From contig NZ_FYEA01000014.1 of NCBI RefSeq assembly GCF_900187605.1, positions 62,001 to 126,000 on the forward strand: a DNA stretch of 64,000 nucleotides, in the 5' to 3' direction. Source of the stretch: Pseudomonas sp. Irchel 3H7 (GTDB lineage: Bacteria > Pseudomonadota > Gammaproteobacteria > Pseudomonadales > Pseudomonadaceae). Both the position numbers and the translations under genes were made by a program. The notes below the pieces were generated by a model. That model searched no databases. It saw nothing but the letters and a program-made list of their open reading frames with translations, and was not told the DNA's origin. Positions 1-9,877 of this stretch are shown in pieces. The first letter of the stretch is position 1, and every line of letters starts with the position of its first letter.

Positions 1-935
1 GCGACGTTGGTGTCGGACAGGATGATCTTGAACGCTTCAGTTACGCGTTCTTTGGTAGCGCCACCACCTACGTCGAGGAAGTTGGCTGGCTTGCCGCCAT
101 GCAGGTTGACGATGTCCATGGTACCCATGGCCAGGCCAGCACCGTTGACCATGCAGCCGATGTTGCCTTCCAGTGCTACGTAGTTCAGTTCGAACTTGGC
201 AGCGTGCGCTTCGCGCGGATCGTCTTGCGACGGATCGTGGAAAGTCTTCAGCTTAGGCTGACGGTACATTGCGTTGGCGTCGATGTTGATCTTGGCGTCC
301 AGGCAGTGCAGATCGCCGTCAGCCTTGATCACCAGCGGGTTCACTTCCAGCAGAGCCAGGTCGTGATCCTTGAACAGTTTGGCCAGACCTACGAAGATCT
401 TGGCGAACTGAGCAACCTGCTTGCCTTCCAGACCCAGCTGGAATGCCAGCTCGCGACCCTGGAATGGCTGAGCGCCAACCAGTGGATCGATAGTGGCTTT
501 GAGAATTTTTTCTGGAGTGTCGTGAGCGATTTTCTCGATGTCCACGCCACCTTCGGTGGAAGCCATGAACACGATGCGACGGCTCGAACGGTCAACGACA
601 GCGCCCAGGTACAGCTCTTTAGCGATATCAGTGCACGATTCAACCAGGATCTTGGTGACTGGCTGGCCATTGGCGTCAGTCTGGTAAGTCACCAGACGCT
701 TGCCCAGCCACTGCTGTGCGAAGGCTTTGGCGTCTTCTTTGCTGCGAACCAGCTTGACGCCGCCCGCTTTACCGCGACCACCGGCGTGGACCTGGGCTTT
801 GACAACCCACTCACTGCCGCCGATTTTGTCGCAAGCTTCTGCTGCTGCTTCCGGGGTGTCTACTGCGTAACCAGTGGAAACTGGCAGGCCGTATTCAGCG
901 AACAGCTGCTTACCCTGATACTCGTGAAGATTCAT
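1..935 (-). CDS. sucC: Succinyl-CoA synthetase beta subunit (partial, C-terminus outside window)
   Basis: ADP-forming succinate-CoA ligase beta chain: with SucD it converts succinyl-CoA to succinate with substrate-level phosphorylation in the cytoplasm. The reverse strand from an ATG at 935 reads MNLHEYQGKQLF and continues open to the window edge, about 311 of the usual 388 residues. The N-terminal ATP-grasp part is present, including VKAQVHAGGRGKAGGVKL. The gene is last in the visible sdh-suc-lpd series; sucD would be expected further left. The gap to lpdG is 199 bp, longer than elsewhere in the cluster, so a separate promoter is possible. Identification is firm; only the C-terminal ligase domain is unseen. 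Confidence 0.96.
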   Translation of the reverse strand, partial: MNLHEYQGKQLFAEYGLPVSTGYAVDTPEAAAEACDKIGGSEWVVKAQVHAGGRGKAGGVKLVRSKEDAKAFAQQWLGKRLVTYQTDANGQPVTKILVESCTDIAKELYLGAVVDRSSRRIVFMASTEGGVDIEKIAHDTPEKILKATIDPLVGAQPFQGRELAFQLGLEGKQVAQFAKIFVGLAKLFKDHDLALLEVNPLVIKADGDLHCLDAKINIDANAMYRQPKLKTFHDPSQDDPREAHAAKFELNYVALEGNIGCMVNGAGLAMGTMDIVNLHGGKPANFLDVGGGATKERVTEAFKIILSDTNV

Positions 936-1134
936 GCTTTTTACCGTCTTCGTTAGGTACTGCGCATTCGGCGCTGCGCTCGTTTGAGTGCCGCGCCACC
1001 TGTGACTGCTGCTTGCGTAGCCTTTCCGGATAACCGGTGCAGCTACGCAAGACTGCGTCCAGCGGACATTCCGCGGTGAGACTTGCTCGCAAGGCTCACG
1101 ACGGGCCGTTACCGCCGTGGTTTCTTATTGTCTG

Positions 1135-2571
1135 TTAACGCTTTTTGCGGTTGGCAATGTGGATGGCGCCGCCATTCACAGCCAGAGCAGCTTCGTGCAA
1201 GGCTTCAGACAGGGTCGGATGGGAGAAAACCATCATGCCCAGGTCTTCAGCGCTGGTGCCGAATTCCATACCGATCGCGCCCTGCTGAACCAGTTCTGCA
1301 GCGCTCGGGCCAATCACGTGCACGCCCAATACGCGGTCAGTCTTGGCATCAGCGATGACCTTGACGAAACCACCGGTATCGTTGGCGGCCATGGCACGGC
1401 CGGAAGCGGCGAACGGGAAGGTGCCGACGTTAACTTCAACGCCTTCAGCTTTCAAGGCCTGCTCGGTTTTGCCAACCCACGCGATTTCCGGGTGAGTATA
1501 AATAACCGAAGGGATCAGGTCATAGTTCATCTGGGCTTTGTGGCCCTTGATGCGCTCGACAACCATGATGCCTTCTTCGGATGCCTTGTGCGCCAGCATC
1601 ATGCCGCGAACCACGTCACCGATGGCGAAAACGCCCGGTACGGTGGTCGCGCAGTGATCGTCAACGTGCACGAAACCGCGCTCGTCGAGGGTCACGCCGC
1701 TGTCGGCAGCCAGCAGATCAGTGGTCACCGGACGGCGACCAACGGCTACGATCAGCTTGTCGAACGTGATGGTCTGCTCGCCGTTGGCATCGGTGTAGTT
1801 CACAACGACTTCGTCGCCATTCACTTTCGAGCCGGTTACGCGAGCGCCCAGTTTGATGTCCAGACCTTGTTTGGTCAGGGTTTTCAGCGCTTCCTTGGAA
1901 ACAGCGGTGTCCGCTGCCATCAGGAAGGTGTCCAGAGCTTCGAGGACAACCACTTCCGAACCCAGACGCGACCACACCGAACCCAGTTCCAGCCCGATCA
2001 CGCCAGCGCCGATCACGCCCAGACGCTTAGGTACGGATTGGAATTCCAGAGCGCCAGTCGAATCGACGATGACTTTCTGATCAACCGGAGCTGGTGGAAT
2101 GTCGATCGGACGCGAACCTGGAGCCAGGATGACGTTTTCAGCTTCGATGACTTCAACCGAGCCGTCTGGCTTGGTGACTTCGACCTTCTTGCCAGCCAGC
2201 AGTTTGCCGTGGCCCTGGATCGAAGTAACGCCGTTGGCCTTGAACAGGGTGGCAACGCCGCCGGTCAGGTTCTTGACGATGCCAGCCTTGCGGCCAACCA
2301 TCGCAGCGACGTCCATTTTGACTTCGCCAGTCGAGATACCGTGAACGTTGAAGCTTTCTTTCGCTTCCTTGTATTTCCAGGAACTGTCGAGCAGCGCCTT
2401 GGAAGGAATGCAGCCCACGTTCAGGCAGGTGCCGCCCAGGGCTTGCTTGCCTTCTGCGTCGGTGTACTTCTCGATGCAGGCAGTGGTCAGACCCAGCTGC
2501 GCGGCCTTGATGGCAGCCACGTAGCCACCAGGGCCAGCACCGATCACTACTACGTCAAATTTCTGCGACAT
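1135..2571 (-). CDS. lpdG: Dihydrolipoyl dehydrogenase (E3)
   Basis: FAD enzyme that reoxidises dihydrolipoyl groups of 2-oxo acid dehydrogenase complexes, passing electrons to NAD. The 478-residue protein starts MSQKFDVVVIGAGPGGYVAA (FAD-binding GxGxxG). The redox disulfide is in GGTCLNVGCIPSK (Cys49/Cys54). A second GxGxxG (VIGAGVIGLELGSVW) marks the NAD domain, and the C-terminal HPTLSEALHEAAL carries the His-Glu pair of the dimer active site. It lies 97 bp downstream of sucB and is the E3 of the neighbouring 2-oxoglutarate dehydrogenase; in Pseudomonas the LpdG form also serves the glycine cleavage system. Confidence 0.97.
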   Translation of the reverse strand: MSQKFDVVVIGAGPGGYVAAIKAAQLGLTTACIEKYTDAEGKQALGGTCLNVGCIPSKALLDSSWKYKEAKESFNVHGISTGEVKMDVAAMVGRKAGIVKNLTGGVATLFKANGVTSIQGHGKLLAGKKVEVTKPDGSVEVIEAENVILAPGSRPIDIPPAPVDQKVIVDSTGALEFQSVPKRLGVIGAGVIGLELGSVWSRLGSEVVVLEALDTFLMAADTAVSKEALKTLTKQGLDIKLGARVTGSKVNGDEVVVNYTDANGEQTITFDKLIVAVGRRPVTTDLLAADSGVTLDERGFVHVDDHCATTVPGVFAIGDVVRGMMLAHKASEEGIMVVERIKGHKAQMNYDLIPSVIYTHPEIAWVGKTEQALKAEGVEVNVGTFPFAASGRAMAANDTGGFVKVIADAKTDRVLGVHVIGPSAAELVQQGAIGMEFGTSAEDLGMMVFSHPTLSEALHEAALAVNGGAIHIANRKKR

Positions 2572-2589
2572 TCAAAAAATCCTCTTTAG

Positions 2590-2668
2590 CGAAAAGCTTC
2601 AAGCCGCGCGCCCCAAGCCAAGCTGCCCTTTCCTGCAGCTTGAAACTTGAAGCCCGCGACTGCTTCTA
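2590..2668. repeat. Small inverted repeat between sucB and lpdG
   Basis: The spacer holds AGCTTCAAGCCGC and GCAGCTTGAAACTTGAAGC, which can fold back on each other. This resembles the short intergenic palindromes frequent in Pseudomonas. It has no T-run, so I do not call it a terminator; it may act in mRNA stabilisation or processing inside the operon (inference). Confidence 0.4.
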
Positions 2669-3889
2669 TCAGATATCCAGCAACAGACGAGCCGGATCTT
2701 CCAGCAGGTTCTTGATGGTCACCAGGAAGGTCACAGCTTCTTTGCCATCGATCAGACGGTGATCGTAGGACAGTGCCAGGTACATCATCGGACGGATAAC
2801 GACCTGACCGTTGATGGCCATAGGACGCTGGATGATGTTGTGCATGCCCAGAATCGCTGCCTGCGGCGGGTTGACGATCGGGGTCGACATCATCGAACCG
2901 AAGGTACCACCGTTGGTGATGGTGAAGGTACCACCGGTCATCTCGTCCATCGACAATTTGCCGTCACGGGCTTTCTTGCCGAAAGTGGCGATGCCGCCTT
3001 CGATTTCAGCCAGGCTCATCAGCTCGGCGTTACGCAGAACCGGAACAACCAGGCCACGGTCGCTGGAAACGGCAACGCCGATGTCCGCGTAGCCGTGGTA
3101 AACGATGTCGCCGCCGTCGATCGACGCGTTGACAGCCGGGAAGCGTTTCAGCGCTTCGGTAGCAGCCTTGACGAAGAACGACATGAAGCCCAGGCGTACG
3201 CCGTTGTGGGACTTCTCGAACAGATCCTTGTACTTCGAACGCAGGGCCATGACTTCAGTCATGTCGACTTCGTTGAAAGTGGTCAGCATCGCCATGTTCG
3301 ACTGTGCTTCAACCAGACGCTTGGCCACGGTGGCACGAACGCGGGTCATCGGTACGCGCTTCTCGATGCGGTCGCCAGCGGCGAACACAGGAGCGGCAGC
3401 CGAAGGAGCAGCAGCCTTGGCAGGCGCGGCAGCCGGAGCGGCTTTCTTGGCAGCAACAGCAGCCACCACGTCTTCCTTGGTCACACGACCACCTTTGCCG
3501 GTGCCGGCAACGGAAGCGATGTTGATGCCGTTTTCTTCAGCCAGCTTGCGCGCAGCAGGAGCAGCAACAGGATCGTCTTCGCCTTCGCCAGCAGCTGGAG
3601 CGGCGGCAGCAGCAGCCGGAGCAGCAGCGGCGGCTGGAGCAGCGGCAGCGCTGCCCTCTTCGATCGAGCCCAGTACCTGGTTGGAAAGAACGGTATCGCC
3701 TTCGTTGGCAACGATTGCGCCCAGCACGCCGTCAGCTTCAGCCAGGACTTCGAGTACGACTTTGTCGGTTTCGATGTCGACGATCAGGTCGTCACGCTTG
3801 ACGGCCTCACCTGGTTTCTTGTGCCAAGTGGCAACGGTGCCATCGGCAACCGATTCCGGGAATGACGGGGCTTTGATTTCGATAGCCAT
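2669..3889 (-). CDS. sucB: 2-oxoglutarate dehydrogenase E2, dihydrolipoyl succinyltransferase
   Basis: Core transsuccinylase of the 2-oxoglutarate dehydrogenase complex. The 406-residue protein begins with a lipoyl domain (DIETDKVVLEV, lipoylated Lys43). An Ala/Pro-rich flexible linker at about 78-100 follows, then a peripheral-subunit-binding domain (ARKLAEENGINIASVAGTGKGGRV), a second Ala/Pro linker, and the catalytic domain ending in SYDHRLIDGKEAV with the catalytic His and Asp. A single lipoyl domain and this length fit SucB rather than AceF. It sits 44 bp after sucA and 97 bp before lpdG in the same operon. Confidence 0.97.
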   Translation of the reverse strand: MAIEIKAPSFPESVADGTVATWHKKPGEAVKRDDLIVDIETDKVVLEVLAEADGVLGAIVANEGDTVLSNQVLGSIEEGSAAAAPAAAAAPAAAAAAPAAGEGEDDPVAAPAARKLAEENGINIASVAGTGKGGRVTKEDVVAAVAAKKAAPAAAPAKAAAPSAAAPVFAAGDRIEKRVPMTRVRATVAKRLVEAQSNMAMLTTFNEVDMTEVMALRSKYKDLFEKSHNGVRLGFMSFFVKAATEALKRFPAVNASIDGGDIVYHGYADIGVAVSSDRGLVVPVLRNAELMSLAEIEGGIATFGKKARDGKLSMDEMTGGTFTITNGGTFGSMMSTPIVNPPQAAILGMHNIIQRPMAINGQVVIRPMMYLALSYDHRLIDGKEAVTFLVTIKNLLEDPARLLLDI

Positions 3890-3933
3890 TATCTGTGGGT
3901 CCTTAAAATTCGGTTTCAGTCAGCGCGAAGGCG

Positions 3934-6765
3934 TTAAACAGTGAAAGCATCTTGCAGCAGTTTTTCCTGCTGCTCGGCGTGCATCGATGCGTAACCACAA
4001 GCAGGTGCAGCAGAAGCCTCACGGCCCGCGTACTCAAGTACGAGAGACTTGTCGAGGTTACCGATGCTACGGCGCAAGTGATGCTGGCTGCAGTACCAGG
4101 CGCCCTGGTTCATCGGCTCTTCCTGACACCAAACGGCATTTTTGACGTTGGTGTACGGAGCCAGGACTTCTTTCAAGTCGTCCTCAGGGAATGGATACAG
4201 CTGCTCGATCCGCACGATGGCGATATCTTCACGGCCTTCGGCACGGCGTTTTTCCAGCAGGTCGTAGTAGACCTTGCCGCTACACAGAACAACACGCTCG
4301 ACCTTTTTCGGGTCCAGAGTATCGATTTCCGGGATCACGGTCTGGAACGAACCTTCGGCCAGATCTTCCAGGGTCGAGATGGCCAGTTTGTGGCGCAGCA
4401 GCGACTTCGGCGTCAGCACGATCAACGGCTTGCGCAGCGGGCGAATCACCTGACGACGCAGCAAGTGGTAGATCTGCGCTGGCGTGGTCGGTACGGCGAC
4501 CTGAATATTGTGCTCGGCGCACAGTTGCAGGTAACGCTCAAGACGTGCCGAGCTGTGCTCAGGGCCCTGACCTTCGTAACCGTGTGGCAGCAACATGGTC
4601 AGACCGCAGAGACGGCCCCACTTGTGCTCGCCGCTGGTGATGAACTGGTCGATAACAACCTGTGCACCGTTGGCGAAGTCGCCGAACTGGGCTTCCCAGA
4701 TCACCAGCGCATCCGGCGTGGTGGTCGAGTAACCGTATTCGAAGGCCAGTACCGCTTCTTCCGACAGGAACGAGTCGTACAGGTCAAAGCGTGGCTGACC
4801 GTCGTACAGGTGCTGCAGCGGAATGTAGGTGCCCGCGTCTTTCTGGTTGTGCAGAACAGCGTGACGGTGCGAGAACGTACCGCGGCCGATGTCCTGACCG
4901 GTCATGCGGATCGGGTGACCTTCGAACGCCAGGGTCGCGTACGCCATGGTTTCGGCGTAACCCCAGTTGATCGGCAGGCCGCCGGCTTGCATCTTCTGAC
5001 GGTCTTCGTAGATCTTCGAGACCTGACGCTGAACCACGAAGCCTTCCGGAATTTCCAGCAGCTTGGCGGACAGTTCTTGCAGGGTCTTCAGATCAAAACG
5101 CGTGTCGTGACGCGCAGTCCAGGCGTGGCCCAGATACGGACGCCAGTCCACGAACAGTTCTTTGTTCGGCTCTTTGACCAGCGATTTCACGACGTGCAGA
5201 CCGTTGTCCAGCGCGTTGCGGTATTCGTCGACTTTCGCCTGAACACGCTCTGCGTCCAGTACACCGCCCTGGGTCAGACGATCAGCGTACAGCTCACGGG
5301 TGGTGCGCTGCTTGGTGATCTGCTGATACATCAGAGGCTGAGTACCGCTTGGCTCGTCGGCCTCGTTGTGGCCGCGACGACGGTAGCAGACCAGGTCGAT
5401 CACCACGTCACGCTTGAACTGCATGCGGTAGTCGATGGCCAGTTGGGTCACGAACAACACGGCTTCCGGATCATCACCATTCACATGGAGGATCGGCGCC
5501 TGGATCATCTTGGCAACGTCGGTGGCGTACTCGGTGGAACGCGAGTCCAACGGGTTGCTGATGGTGAAACCGACCTGGTTGTTGATCACGATGTGCACGG
5601 TACCGCCGGTCTTGAAACCGCGGGTCTGCGACATCTGGAAGGTTTCCATGACCACGCCCTGACCTGCGAATGCAGCGTCACCGTGGATGGAGATCGGCAG
5701 AACCTTCTCACCGGTCGGGTCGTTACGACGATCCTGACGGGCGCGAACCGAACCTTCTACCACCGGGGAAACGATTTCCAGGTGGGACGGGTTGAACGCC
5801 ATGGCCAGGTGAACTTCACCGCCGGCGGTCATCACGTTGGACGAGAAGCCCTGGTGGTATTTAACGTCACCGGAACCCAGCTCGACCTTCTTCTTGCCTT
5901 CGAACTCGTCGAACAGCTCGCGCGGGTTCTTGCCGAAGGTGTTGACCAGCACGTTCAGACGGCCACGGTGGGCCATGCCGATGACGACTTCCTTGGTGCC
6001 GTAGGAACCGGAACGCTGGATCAGTTCGTCGAGCATCGGAATCAGGCTTTCGCCGCCTTCCAGACCGAAACGCTTGGTGCCCGGGTATTTGGTGCCCAGG
6101 TATTTTTCCAGGCCTTCACCGGCAGTCACGCGCTCAAGCAGGTGGCTCTTGATGTCGGCGGAGTACGTCGGACGACCACGCACGCTTTCCAGACGCTGCT
6201 GGAACCACTGGCGCTGCTCGGAATCGGTGATGTGCGTAAATTCAGCGCCGATGGTGCGGCAATATGTCTGCTGCAACGCTTCGTGAATTTCGCGTAGGCT
6301 CGCTTCCTCTTTGCCGATGAACAGGTCGCCGGCACGGAAGGTCGTATCAAGATCGGCATTGGTCAAGCCGTAATGATTGATCGACAGGTCTGCAGGTGCA
6401 GGACGCTGCCACAGTCCCAGCGGGTCAAGCTGGGCTGCCTGGTGGCCACGCATACGGTAGGCCTGGATCAATCGCAGCACTTCAACCTGCTTCTTCTCGT
6501 GCTCACTGCTCACGCTGCCGGCGGAAACCGGTTGGGCGCGGCGCTGGTTCTTTGCCAGCAGCACGAAATGATCGCGAATTGTGGAGTGCGAAACATCAGT
6601 GGCAGAGTTGCCGTCGGCAGGCAACTTCTGAAAGTAGGTGCGCCACTCTTCTGGCACAGCGTTAGGGTCGTGCAGGTAGAGCTCATAAAGCTCTTCCACA
6701 TAGGCAGCGTTTCCACCTGAAAGGTAGGCGCTGTTCCACATGCGCTGCATCACGCTTTCTTGCAT
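3934..6765 (-). CDS. sucA: 2-oxoglutarate dehydrogenase E1
   Basis: Thiamine-diphosphate-dependent decarboxylase of the 2-oxoglutarate dehydrogenase complex, 943 residues as usual for the family. The N-terminal segment MWNSAYLSGGNAAYVEELY is the E2-binding region. IGMAHRGRLNVLVN and GDAAFAGQGVVMET belong to the ThDP/Mg site (the latter GDxAFxxQG-like), and YPFPEDDLKEVL lies near the C-terminus. The ATG at 6765 follows a GAGGGTGA ribosome-binding site. The 251-bp gap to sdhB contains a small GCGGG/CCCGC dyad but no clear terminator, so read-through from sdhCDAB is plausible. Confidence 0.97.
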   Translation of the reverse strand: MQESVMQRMWNSAYLSGGNAAYVEELYELYLHDPNAVPEEWRTYFQKLPADGNSATDVSHSTIRDHFVLLAKNQRRAQPVSAGSVSSEHEKKQVEVLRLIQAYRMRGHQAAQLDPLGLWQRPAPADLSINHYGLTNADLDTTFRAGDLFIGKEEASLREIHEALQQTYCRTIGAEFTHITDSEQRQWFQQRLESVRGRPTYSADIKSHLLERVTAGEGLEKYLGTKYPGTKRFGLEGGESLIPMLDELIQRSGSYGTKEVVIGMAHRGRLNVLVNTFGKNPRELFDEFEGKKKVELGSGDVKYHQGFSSNVMTAGGEVHLAMAFNPSHLEIVSPVVEGSVRARQDRRNDPTGEKVLPISIHGDAAFAGQGVVMETFQMSQTRGFKTGGTVHIVINNQVGFTISNPLDSRSTEYATDVAKMIQAPILHVNGDDPEAVLFVTQLAIDYRMQFKRDVVIDLVCYRRRGHNEADEPSGTQPLMYQQITKQRTTRELYADRLTQGGVLDAERVQAKVDEYRNALDNGLHVVKSLVKEPNKELFVDWRPYLGHAWTARHDTRFDLKTLQELSAKLLEIPEGFVVQRQVSKIYEDRQKMQAGGLPINWGYAETMAYATLAFEGHPIRMTGQDIGRGTFSHRHAVLHNQKDAGTYIPLQHLYDGQPRFDLYDSFLSEEAVLAFEYGYSTTTPDALVIWEAQFGDFANGAQVVIDQFITSGEHKWGRLCGLTMLLPHGYEGQGPEHSSARLERYLQLCAEHNIQVAVPTTPAQIYHLLRRQVIRPLRKPLIVLTPKSLLRHKLAISTLEDLAEGSFQTVIPEIDTLDPKKVERVVLCSGKVYYDLLEKRRAEGREDIAIVRIEQLYPFPEDDLKEVLAPYTNVKNAVWCQEEPMNQGAWYCSQHHLRRSIGNLDKSLVLEYAGREASAAPACGYASMHAEQQEKLLQDAFTV

Positions 6766-7016
6766 GCTTGGTCACCCTCGGTTAGGGGAACACCATCGAT
6801 GTCGACACCGAGCAAACTTGCAGAAGTCCGAATGCAGCGACTAAAACAAGCCACTTAGGATCACACTGATAGTCCGGGTACCAGCCCGGATGCCCCTGCT
6901 TGTCTCATTTCTTCAAAATAAGAGCGGCAGCTTGTGGCTACTGCTCTGGTTATAGCCATGACGCGGGTTGAAGCCCGCGCCACAGCCTCTACGGTGCAGC
7001 GGTTACAGCAGCTGAA

Positions 7017-7721
7017 TCACACGCCGCTCGAAAGCAGCATGTTACGGATGTGACCGATGGCCTTAGTCGGGTTCAGGCCTTTCGGACATACGTTGACGCA
7101 GTTCATGATGCCCCGGCAGCGGAAGACGCTGAACGGGTCATCGAGCGAAGCCAGACGCTCGTTGGTCTTGGTGTCACGGCTGTCTGCCAGGAAGCGATAA
7201 GCTTGCAGCAGCGCAGCTGGACCCAGGAACTTGTCCGGGTTCCACCAGAAGGACGGGCACGAAGTCGAGCAGCAAGCGCACAGGATGCACTCGTACAGAC
7301 CGTCGAGCTTTTCGCGCTCTTCTGGCGACTGCAGACGCTCGATGGCCGGAGCCGGCGTGTCGTTCTGCAGGTAAGGCTTCACCTTCTCGTATTGCTTGTA
7401 GAAGATGCTCATATCGACGACCAGGTCACGGATAACCGGCAAACCTGGCAGCGGACGAACAATCAACTTGTTACCTTTTACAACGGCGGACAGCGGCGTG
7501 ATGCACGCCAGACCGTTCTTGCCGTTGATGTTCATGCCGTCGGAGCCGCAGACGCCTTCACGGCAAGAGCGACGATAGGAGAAACCCTCGTCCTGCTCTT
7601 TGATCAGGGCCAGCACGTCCAGCACCATCAGGTCTTTACCACCGGTATCGACCTGGAATTCCTGCATGAACGGCGCAGCGTCCTGATCAGGGTTGTAGCG
7701 ATAAACACTGACTTTCAACAT
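7017..7721 (-). CDS. sdhB: Succinate dehydrogenase iron-sulfur subunit
   Basis: Carries electrons from FAD in SdhA to quinone through 2Fe-2S, 4Fe-4S and 3Fe-4S clusters. Cluster ligands are visible: CREGVCGSDGMNINGKNGLAC (2Fe-2S), CILCACCSTSC and CRGIMNCVNVCPKGLNP. I chose the ATG at 7721 (234 residues, MLKVSVYRYNP) over a GTG nine bases upstream because it matches the family length and has AAGGGTGA at suitable spacing. It starts about 11 bp after sdhA, fourth gene of sdhCDAB. Confidence 0.96.
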   Translation of the reverse strand: MLKVSVYRYNPDQDAAPFMQEFQVDTGGKDLMVLDVLALIKEQDEGFSYRRSCREGVCGSDGMNINGKNGLACITPLSAVVKGNKLIVRPLPGLPVIRDLVVDMSIFYKQYEKVKPYLQNDTPAPAIERLQSPEEREKLDGLYECILCACCSTSCPSFWWNPDKFLGPAALLQAYRFLADSRDTKTNERLASLDDPFSVFRCRGIMNCVNVCPKGLNPTKAIGHIRNMLLSSGV

Positions 7722-7732
7722 GGCGGTCACCC

Positions 7733-9505
7733 TTAATAAGTCCGGACTTTAGGTTCAAAAGTCGGAACAGTCTTCGGCGAGAAGTTCACGGCACGCTTGG
7801 TGACGCGCTTGTCACCCGGGAAGTACAGGGTGTGGCACAGCCAGTTTTCGTCGTCACGATCTTCGAAGTCCTCACGGGCGTGAGCACCGCGCGACTCTTT
7901 ACGGACTTCGGCAGCGATGGCGGTAGCTTCAGCCACTTCCAGCAGGTTTTGCAGTTCCAGCGCTTCGATACGGGCAGTGTTGAACGCCTGCGACTTATCG
8001 TTGATCTTCACGTTGGCGATGCGGGTACGCAGGTCAGCGAGCTGAGCGATACCTTTCTGCATGTATTCGCCGGTACGGAATACGCCGAAGTAGTTCTGCA
8101 TGCAGCTTTGCAGCTCGCGACGCAGGGTTGCCACATCTTCGCCATCAGTACGGCTGTTCAGCGCGTTCAGACGCGACAGGGCAGCTTCGATGTCGGCTTC
8201 GGTAGCGTCGTCGTATTCGATGCCATCAGTCAGCGCTTTTTCCAGGTGCAGGCCGGCAGCGCGGCCGAATACCACCAGGTCGAGCAGCGAGTTGCCGCCC
8301 AGACGGTTGGCACCGTGCACCGATACGCAAGCCACTTCACCTACTGCGAACAGACCAGGGATGATCTGATCCACGCCTTCGGCGTTCTGGGTGATCGCCT
8401 GGCCGTGGATGTTGGTGGCAACGCCGCCCATCATATAGTGGCAAGTCGGAACAACCGGAACCGGCGCAACAACAGGGTCAACGTGAGCGAACGTCTTCGA
8501 CAGTTCGCAGATGCCTGGCAGACGGCTGTGCAGCACTTCCTCGCCCAAGTGGTCGAGTTTGAGCATTACGTGGTCGCCATTCGGACCGCAACCGTTGCCG
8601 GCGATGATTTCTTTAACCATCGAACGAGCAACCACGTCACGACCGGCAAGGTCTTTGGCGTTCGGAGCATAACGCTCCATGAAACGCTCGCCGTGCTTGT
8701 TGATCAGGTAACCACCTTCACCACGGCAACCTTCGGTAACCAGTACACCGGCGCCGGCGATGCCGGTCGGGTGGAACTGCCACATTTCAATGTCTTGTAC
8801 CGGCACGCCAGCACGCAGAGCCATGCCGACGCCGTCACCGGTGTTGATCAGGGCGTTGGTGGTGGAAGCGTAGATACGACCTGCACCGCCGGTAGCCAGT
8901 ACGGTGGCCTTGGCGCGGATGTAGGTGGTTTCGCCGGTTTCGATGCAGATCGCGATCACACCGACGAATTCGCCTTCCTGGTTTTTCACCAGATCAACAG
9001 CGTAGTACTCGTTCAGGAACGTGGTACCGGCTTTCAGGTTGCCCTGATAAAGGGTGTGCAGCAGTGCGTGACCGGTACGGTCGGACGCCGCGCAAGTACG
9101 TGCAGCCTGACCGCCCTTGCCGTAGTCCTTGGACTGACCACCGAACGGACGCTGGTAGATACGGCCTTGCTCGGTACGCGAGAACGGCAGACCCATGTGG
9201 TCCAGCTCGAAAACCGCGGCTGGGCCTTCCTGACACATGTACTCGATAGCGTCCTGGTCACCGATGTAGTCGGAGCCCTTGACGGTATCGTACATGTGCC
9301 AGCGCCAGTCATCGTTCGGGTCAGCGGACGCGATTGCGCACGTGATGCCGCCCTGGGCGGACACAGTGTGCGAACGGGTCGGGAAAACCTTGGTGATCAC
9401 GGCAGTCTTGTGACCGCCCTGCGCCAGTTGCAGCGCAGCGCGCATGCCGGCACCGCCACCACCAATAATGATGGCGTCGAAAGAAATCGTTGGAATGTTA
9501 GCCAT
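7733..9505 (-). CDS. sdhA: Succinate dehydrogenase flavoprotein subunit
   Basis: Oxidises succinate to fumarate at covalently bound FAD on the cytoplasmic face of the membrane. The 590-residue protein has the N-terminal dinucleotide motif IIIGGGGAGMRAAL and SHTVSAQGG, whose His46 is the expected covalent FAD attachment site. Also visible are the substrate-domain motif HPTGIAGAGVLVTEGCRGEGG and the C-terminal REDFEDRDDENW typical of SdhA. It lies 3 bp after sdhD. Confidence 0.97.
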   Translation of the reverse strand: MANIPTISFDAIIIGGGGAGMRAALQLAQGGHKTAVITKVFPTRSHTVSAQGGITCAIASADPNDDWRWHMYDTVKGSDYIGDQDAIEYMCQEGPAAVFELDHMGLPFSRTEQGRIYQRPFGGQSKDYGKGGQAARTCAASDRTGHALLHTLYQGNLKAGTTFLNEYYAVDLVKNQEGEFVGVIAICIETGETTYIRAKATVLATGGAGRIYASTTNALINTGDGVGMALRAGVPVQDIEMWQFHPTGIAGAGVLVTEGCRGEGGYLINKHGERFMERYAPNAKDLAGRDVVARSMVKEIIAGNGCGPNGDHVMLKLDHLGEEVLHSRLPGICELSKTFAHVDPVVAPVPVVPTCHYMMGGVATNIHGQAITQNAEGVDQIIPGLFAVGEVACVSVHGANRLGGNSLLDLVVFGRAAGLHLEKALTDGIEYDDATEADIEAALSRLNALNSRTDGEDVATLRRELQSCMQNYFGVFRTGEYMQKGIAQLADLRTRIANVKINDKSQAFNTARIEALELQNLLEVAEATAIAAEVRKESRGAHAREDFEDRDDENWLCHTLYFPGDKRVTKRAVNFSPKTVPTFEPKVRTY

Positions 9506-9508
9506 GAA

Positions 9509-9877
9509 TCAGATACCCCAGAGAATCTGCACACCCCAGACGAAGTAAGCGAACATCGCGATGCCGCAAACTGCCTGGAAAAGGAAACGTACTGCAGTCG
9601 CGGACTTGCCCAGCGCCATTGGCGTCAGGTAGTCGGTCGCGATGGTCCACATGCCGACCCAGGCGTGAGCGCCAAGGGCAACGAGGGCCAGCAGACTGAA
9701 GATACGCATCCCGTTGTGAGCGAACAGGCCGTGCCACTGGTCGTAGCCAATGCCCGGATTCGCTGCAAGGTATCCGATCAGGAAGATGAAATAAGCCGCG
9801 AGAACAACCGCAGACACACGTTGCGCCATCCAGTCATAGAGGCCCGAACGCGAAAGGTTCGTAACGCTGGTTACCAT
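9509..9877 (-). CDS. sdhD: Succinate dehydrogenase membrane anchor subunit D
   Basis: Hydrophobic subunit that, with SdhC, binds haem b and quinone. The ATG at 9877 gives 122 residues (MVTSVTNLSRSGLYDWMAQR) with three transmembrane segments; the His in LGAHAWVGMWTIATDY matches the haem-ligand region of SdhD. The start overlaps the sdhC stop by 7 bp (ATGGTAA), which suggests translational coupling. A TTG six bases upstream is less likely. Confidence 0.94.
   Translation of the reverse strand: MVTSVTNLSRSGLYDWMAQRVSAVVLAAYFIFLIGYLAANPGIGYDQWHGLFAHNGMRIFSLLALVALGAHAWVGMWTIATDYLTPMALGKSATAVRFLFQAVCGIAMFAYFVWGVQILWGI

Noticed and set aside
1117..2589. 490-codon plus-strand open frame opposite lpdG
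   Set aside because: Exact shadow of a firmly identified gene; long antisense frames are common in GC-rich Pseudomonas genes. The same applies to frames opposite sucA, sdhA-sdhC, gltA, actP, ccmF, cheA and flhA.
6955..6990. GCGGG/CCCGC hairpin between sdhB and sucA as a terminator
   Set aside because: Short stem and no T-run on the minus strand; the genes are probably co-transcribed.
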